The position numbers were made by a program, and so were the translations under genes. Positions 61,901-64,000 of a stretch of DNA of 64,000 nt are shown here, in pieces; within the stretch, counting starts at the first letter, position 1, and each line of letters starts with the position of its first letter. The notes under the pieces were generated by a model that was given only the letters and a program-made list of their open reading frames with translations, was not told the origin of the DNA and made no database searches. This DNA comes from Hyaloscypha bicolor E (lineage: Eukaryota > Ascomycota > Leotiomycetes > Helotiales > Hyaloscyphaceae), in assembly GCF_002865645.1 (NCBI RefSeq), contig NW_020194588.1:62001-126000 (forward strand). Reading direction: 5' to 3'.

Positions 61901-62109
61901 ATTATTTATACTCTCCTAGTCTATAATTAGTAAAATACTGAATAATACGGGGTTAATATTACGTTTTCAAATTCAATTATAGTTAATTGTTTTATTTTCC
62001 TTTTTGCACCATCTCCCTACTTATATACTAACCCGCATTAAACTACAATCACGTGTTTCTACCAAGAGATTCATTCATTTAACAGTAACGTACTTGTAAT
62101 ACCCTATGT

Positions 62110-62295
62110 AAACAAAGTGAAAGGGGAAACTATCCCGCTGCTAGAAGCTTCCAGAAAGGGATTGTGCCCTGAAACGAAGTGAAAAGGGAAACTATCCCGC
62201 TGCCGGGAGGCTCGCTGACGGCCCTTGGTGGGCTGGTGCGGTGCGCACCACCAAACCGGTTGCCAAGCTTCCTGAAAGGGATCGTATTGCACGTG
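62110..62295. repeat. Diverged direct duplication upstream of the membrane-protein gene
   Basis: AAGTGAAAGGGGAAACTATC at 62117 recurs as AAGTGAAAAGGGAAACTATC near 62180; AAGCTTCCAGAAAGGGAT near 62147 recurs as AAGCTTCCTGAAAGGGAT near 62265. The second copy carries a GC-rich insertion of about 55 bases between the two motifs. Frames here (62104-62321, minus) are repeat-derived and not called. Confidence 0.75.
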
Positions 62296-62538
62296 ATGTA
62301 CTGTTTTGGCTTAGTGGCCATGCAGTGGTGGAACTCTCGGGTTTGCCATAATTAGAAAGTTGAGCGCGGGGCGTTCAGCCTCCTCACTACTTTTGTCGAC
62401 GCCATAGTCTGGCGCTAATTTTAGCTGAATTGAGACGTCGAAAATATGCTTTGAACTTCTCAGGTGCCTTAGATCGCGACGATTACAGGAGAATTTATAT
62501 ATTTACATTCAGAGATTGTCTTACAGCGGACGTCTGTG

Positions 62539-63704
62539 ATGGGGAACGAGTGCATTGAAGTTGGTGACGCGAATCCCGACATCGCTGGAATAGGAGTGCG
62601 TTCACCATGCCCTGCTTTGAATGTGGAGCTGAAAGCCAACCTCCAGATTCTTCTATCATTCGGAATCCAAGCACTGCTCACAATTATCATCTCAGCCTTC
62701 TCATTTGGTTTCGAAACCGTGGCTCTAAAGCCAGAATTCTTATGTCGACCTTCAGACACTTGGATTCAGCTTCAAGAAACTGCGAAAACGTTACTTCAAA
62801 CCAACAGCGATGTACAGACTATGACAGGTTTGTTTTAAAGAGATCAAAACAGACCGGGAGTTAACGACTGAAGGCATTTCTCTATTAATCAGTGCGCTAG
62901 TCCAGATCAAGACCCTTACTTTTTACCATCTACACCTTGTTTACGACACTGTGTCATTTGTTGCGTAAGTAATAAGTACTTGCCCTTATAAAGGACCATT
63001 CTTCTCACATTGTTGCTCTTAGAATCTCAAACTGTGCAGCAGCTGTCTGCTCGCTGGATCCAAAAACTACGGCTGGCATCGTCCGCTACTATTTGATTGC
63101 GATATGGTCAGTTCTCTACCTAACCTATACATCGCTCTTCGGTAAGCGATTACAGTCCTGGGACTACAGCACCCCAGGCCATTGCTACAACACGCATCAT
63201 CTTGCCCTTCCTTCCGCTCGGCATCCATCCGTTGACAACGTCTATATTGCAATCACGTGTTTCTACATATTCGCAACAATCAGCTTGGCCACTGGTTTCA
63301 CTAAGCTTCTTAATATGAGTGAAGACAGCACATCCACCGGGCTCATGGCACTATTTTCGAAGAGGGGAGGACTTCCGTGGGCAAATCTATATACTAGGGC
63401 CACAGGATTATTTTCGAGGATGGGAGGACAGGGTCGGTGGTCCAGGGGCCTTCTCGCAGTCTTGGAGAATCTCCAAGAAACCAAAGTCAGCGACTTCTTG
63501 CAGCATCACCGAAAACCACTACTTCTAGTGGTTACTTTCGTCCAGTTCCCTGTGCACGTTTACTCGATCTTCATGCTCCGGAAATCAAACGAGGGCTTGT
63601 TAATCAGTGGTCATACGGAGCAAGAATGGGGCTTCGGTCAAGTTGCCGCTATGGTTCTGCTGGCGCCCAACGTAATTGGGATTGTTGTTGCTGTTAACGG
63701 TTAG
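62539..63704 (+). CDS. Multi-pass membrane protein, three exons, unknown function
   Basis: Exons 62539-62827, 62874-62964 and 63023-63704. Intron 1 is 46 bases (GTTTGT donor, GACTGAAG acceptor), intron 2 is 58 bases (GTAAGT donor, CTCTTAG acceptor); both joins keep frame and give a product of about 353 residues. It starts MGNECIEVGDANPDIAGIGV, an opening I associate with a family of uncharacterised fungal membrane proteins. Six or seven hydrophobic spans can be seen, among them LLSFGIQALLTIIISAFSF, IVRYYLIAIWSVLYLTYTSL, IAITCFYIFATISLATGF, LLLVVTFVQFPVHVYSIFML and VAAMVLLAPNVIGIVVAV. No catalytic motif is visible. GC is normal and no stop interrupts it, despite lying 0.6 kb from the AT block. 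The 3' end is the least sure point: GGTTAG at the stop could also be a splice donor. Confidence 0.82.
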
Positions 63705-64000
63705 TTTTCCCTTCTGACTCAATAGTCAGAGACTTAACGAATACTGAAAAAAAAGCTAATAGAGTATTTCTAGATTTTATCACTTAGCAGCCTCGAGCTA
63801 ACGAGATAGAGGAAGGGCGGAAGAGGAGCAGTGGCGAGGATAACGAGTGGGAAGAAGAGCAGAAGTAACGCTAGAATAGTACTAAGAGGGGGGTAAGTCT
63901 TTAAAGTCGATATTTTTACTATAGTATATCTTAGGCTAGAAATCTTTGCTCTCATTTCACTTTTGCTTGACTGCTGCGTTGTTTCAGGGCAACAACGTGC
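63705..64000. other. 3' flank, AT-rich then mixed
   Basis: An A-run (63745-63755) and an AT-rich stretch follow the membrane-protein gene. The minus frame 63770-63955 has no domain. Nothing else seen before the window ends. Confidence 0.4.

Overview
The window looks like nuclear DNA of a filamentous ascomycete (Pezizomycotina). The reasons are short spliceosomal introns of 46-60 bases, HET-domain and NACHT-type NLR genes, a FunK1 kinase trace, DUF3435 recombinase fragments, and long stretches with the footprint of repeat-induced point mutation (RIP). In those stretches TA steps dominate and old reading frames are broken mostly by CAG/CGA to TAG/TGA and TGG to TAG/TGA changes. No bacterial, viral or organellar gene set was seen. 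All calls come from reading the sequence by eye; no database search was run.

Layout. 1-2.6 kb: RIP-damaged Fot1/pogo transposase (-). 2.7-3.8 kb: C-terminal part of a DUF3435 (Starship-captain type) protein (+). 5.2-5.7 kb: a 157-bp MITE and a 61-bp tandem array. 6.0-9.45 kb: HET-NACHT-WD40 (HNWD) pseudogene (-). 9.9-10.95 kb: N-terminal and core part of a second DUF3435 gene (+). 11.2-17.6 kb: AT-rich DNA with two palindrome- or repeat-rich arrays and two decayed genes (-). 18.3-18.6 kb: FunK1 fragment (+). 19.1-21.4 kb: RIP-damaged HET gene (-) with a hAT-type MITE at its 5' end. 22.6-23.0 kb: transposase tail. 23.4-25.2 kb and 26.2-28.5 kb: a head-to-head pair of HET genes in normal-GC DNA, the first with one frameshift, the second intact. 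29.7-33.0 kb: RIP-damaged NACHT-ankyrin-zinc-finger NLR (-). 34.1-34.7 kb: a second hAT-type element. 35.0-35.8 kb: a WD40-only NLR derivative (-). 36-52 kb: RIP relics, one recognisable as DUF7924-like. 52.2-61.9 kb: an almost gene-free, extremely AT-rich block. 62.5-63.7 kb: an intact three-exon multi-pass membrane protein gene (+).

Theme. At least six genes or relics (HNWD, three HET genes, NACHT-ANK, WD40-only) belong to fungal non-self recognition and regulated cell death. They sit among mobile-element traces, including two DUF3435 fragments of the kind that mobilise Starship elements. The most likely functional genes are the HET gene at 26245-28469 and the membrane protein at 62539-63704. 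The HET gene at 23446-25235 is nearly intact. The rest is a graveyard where RIP and indels have removed function, while the short 126-bp WD40 repeats have escaped decay.
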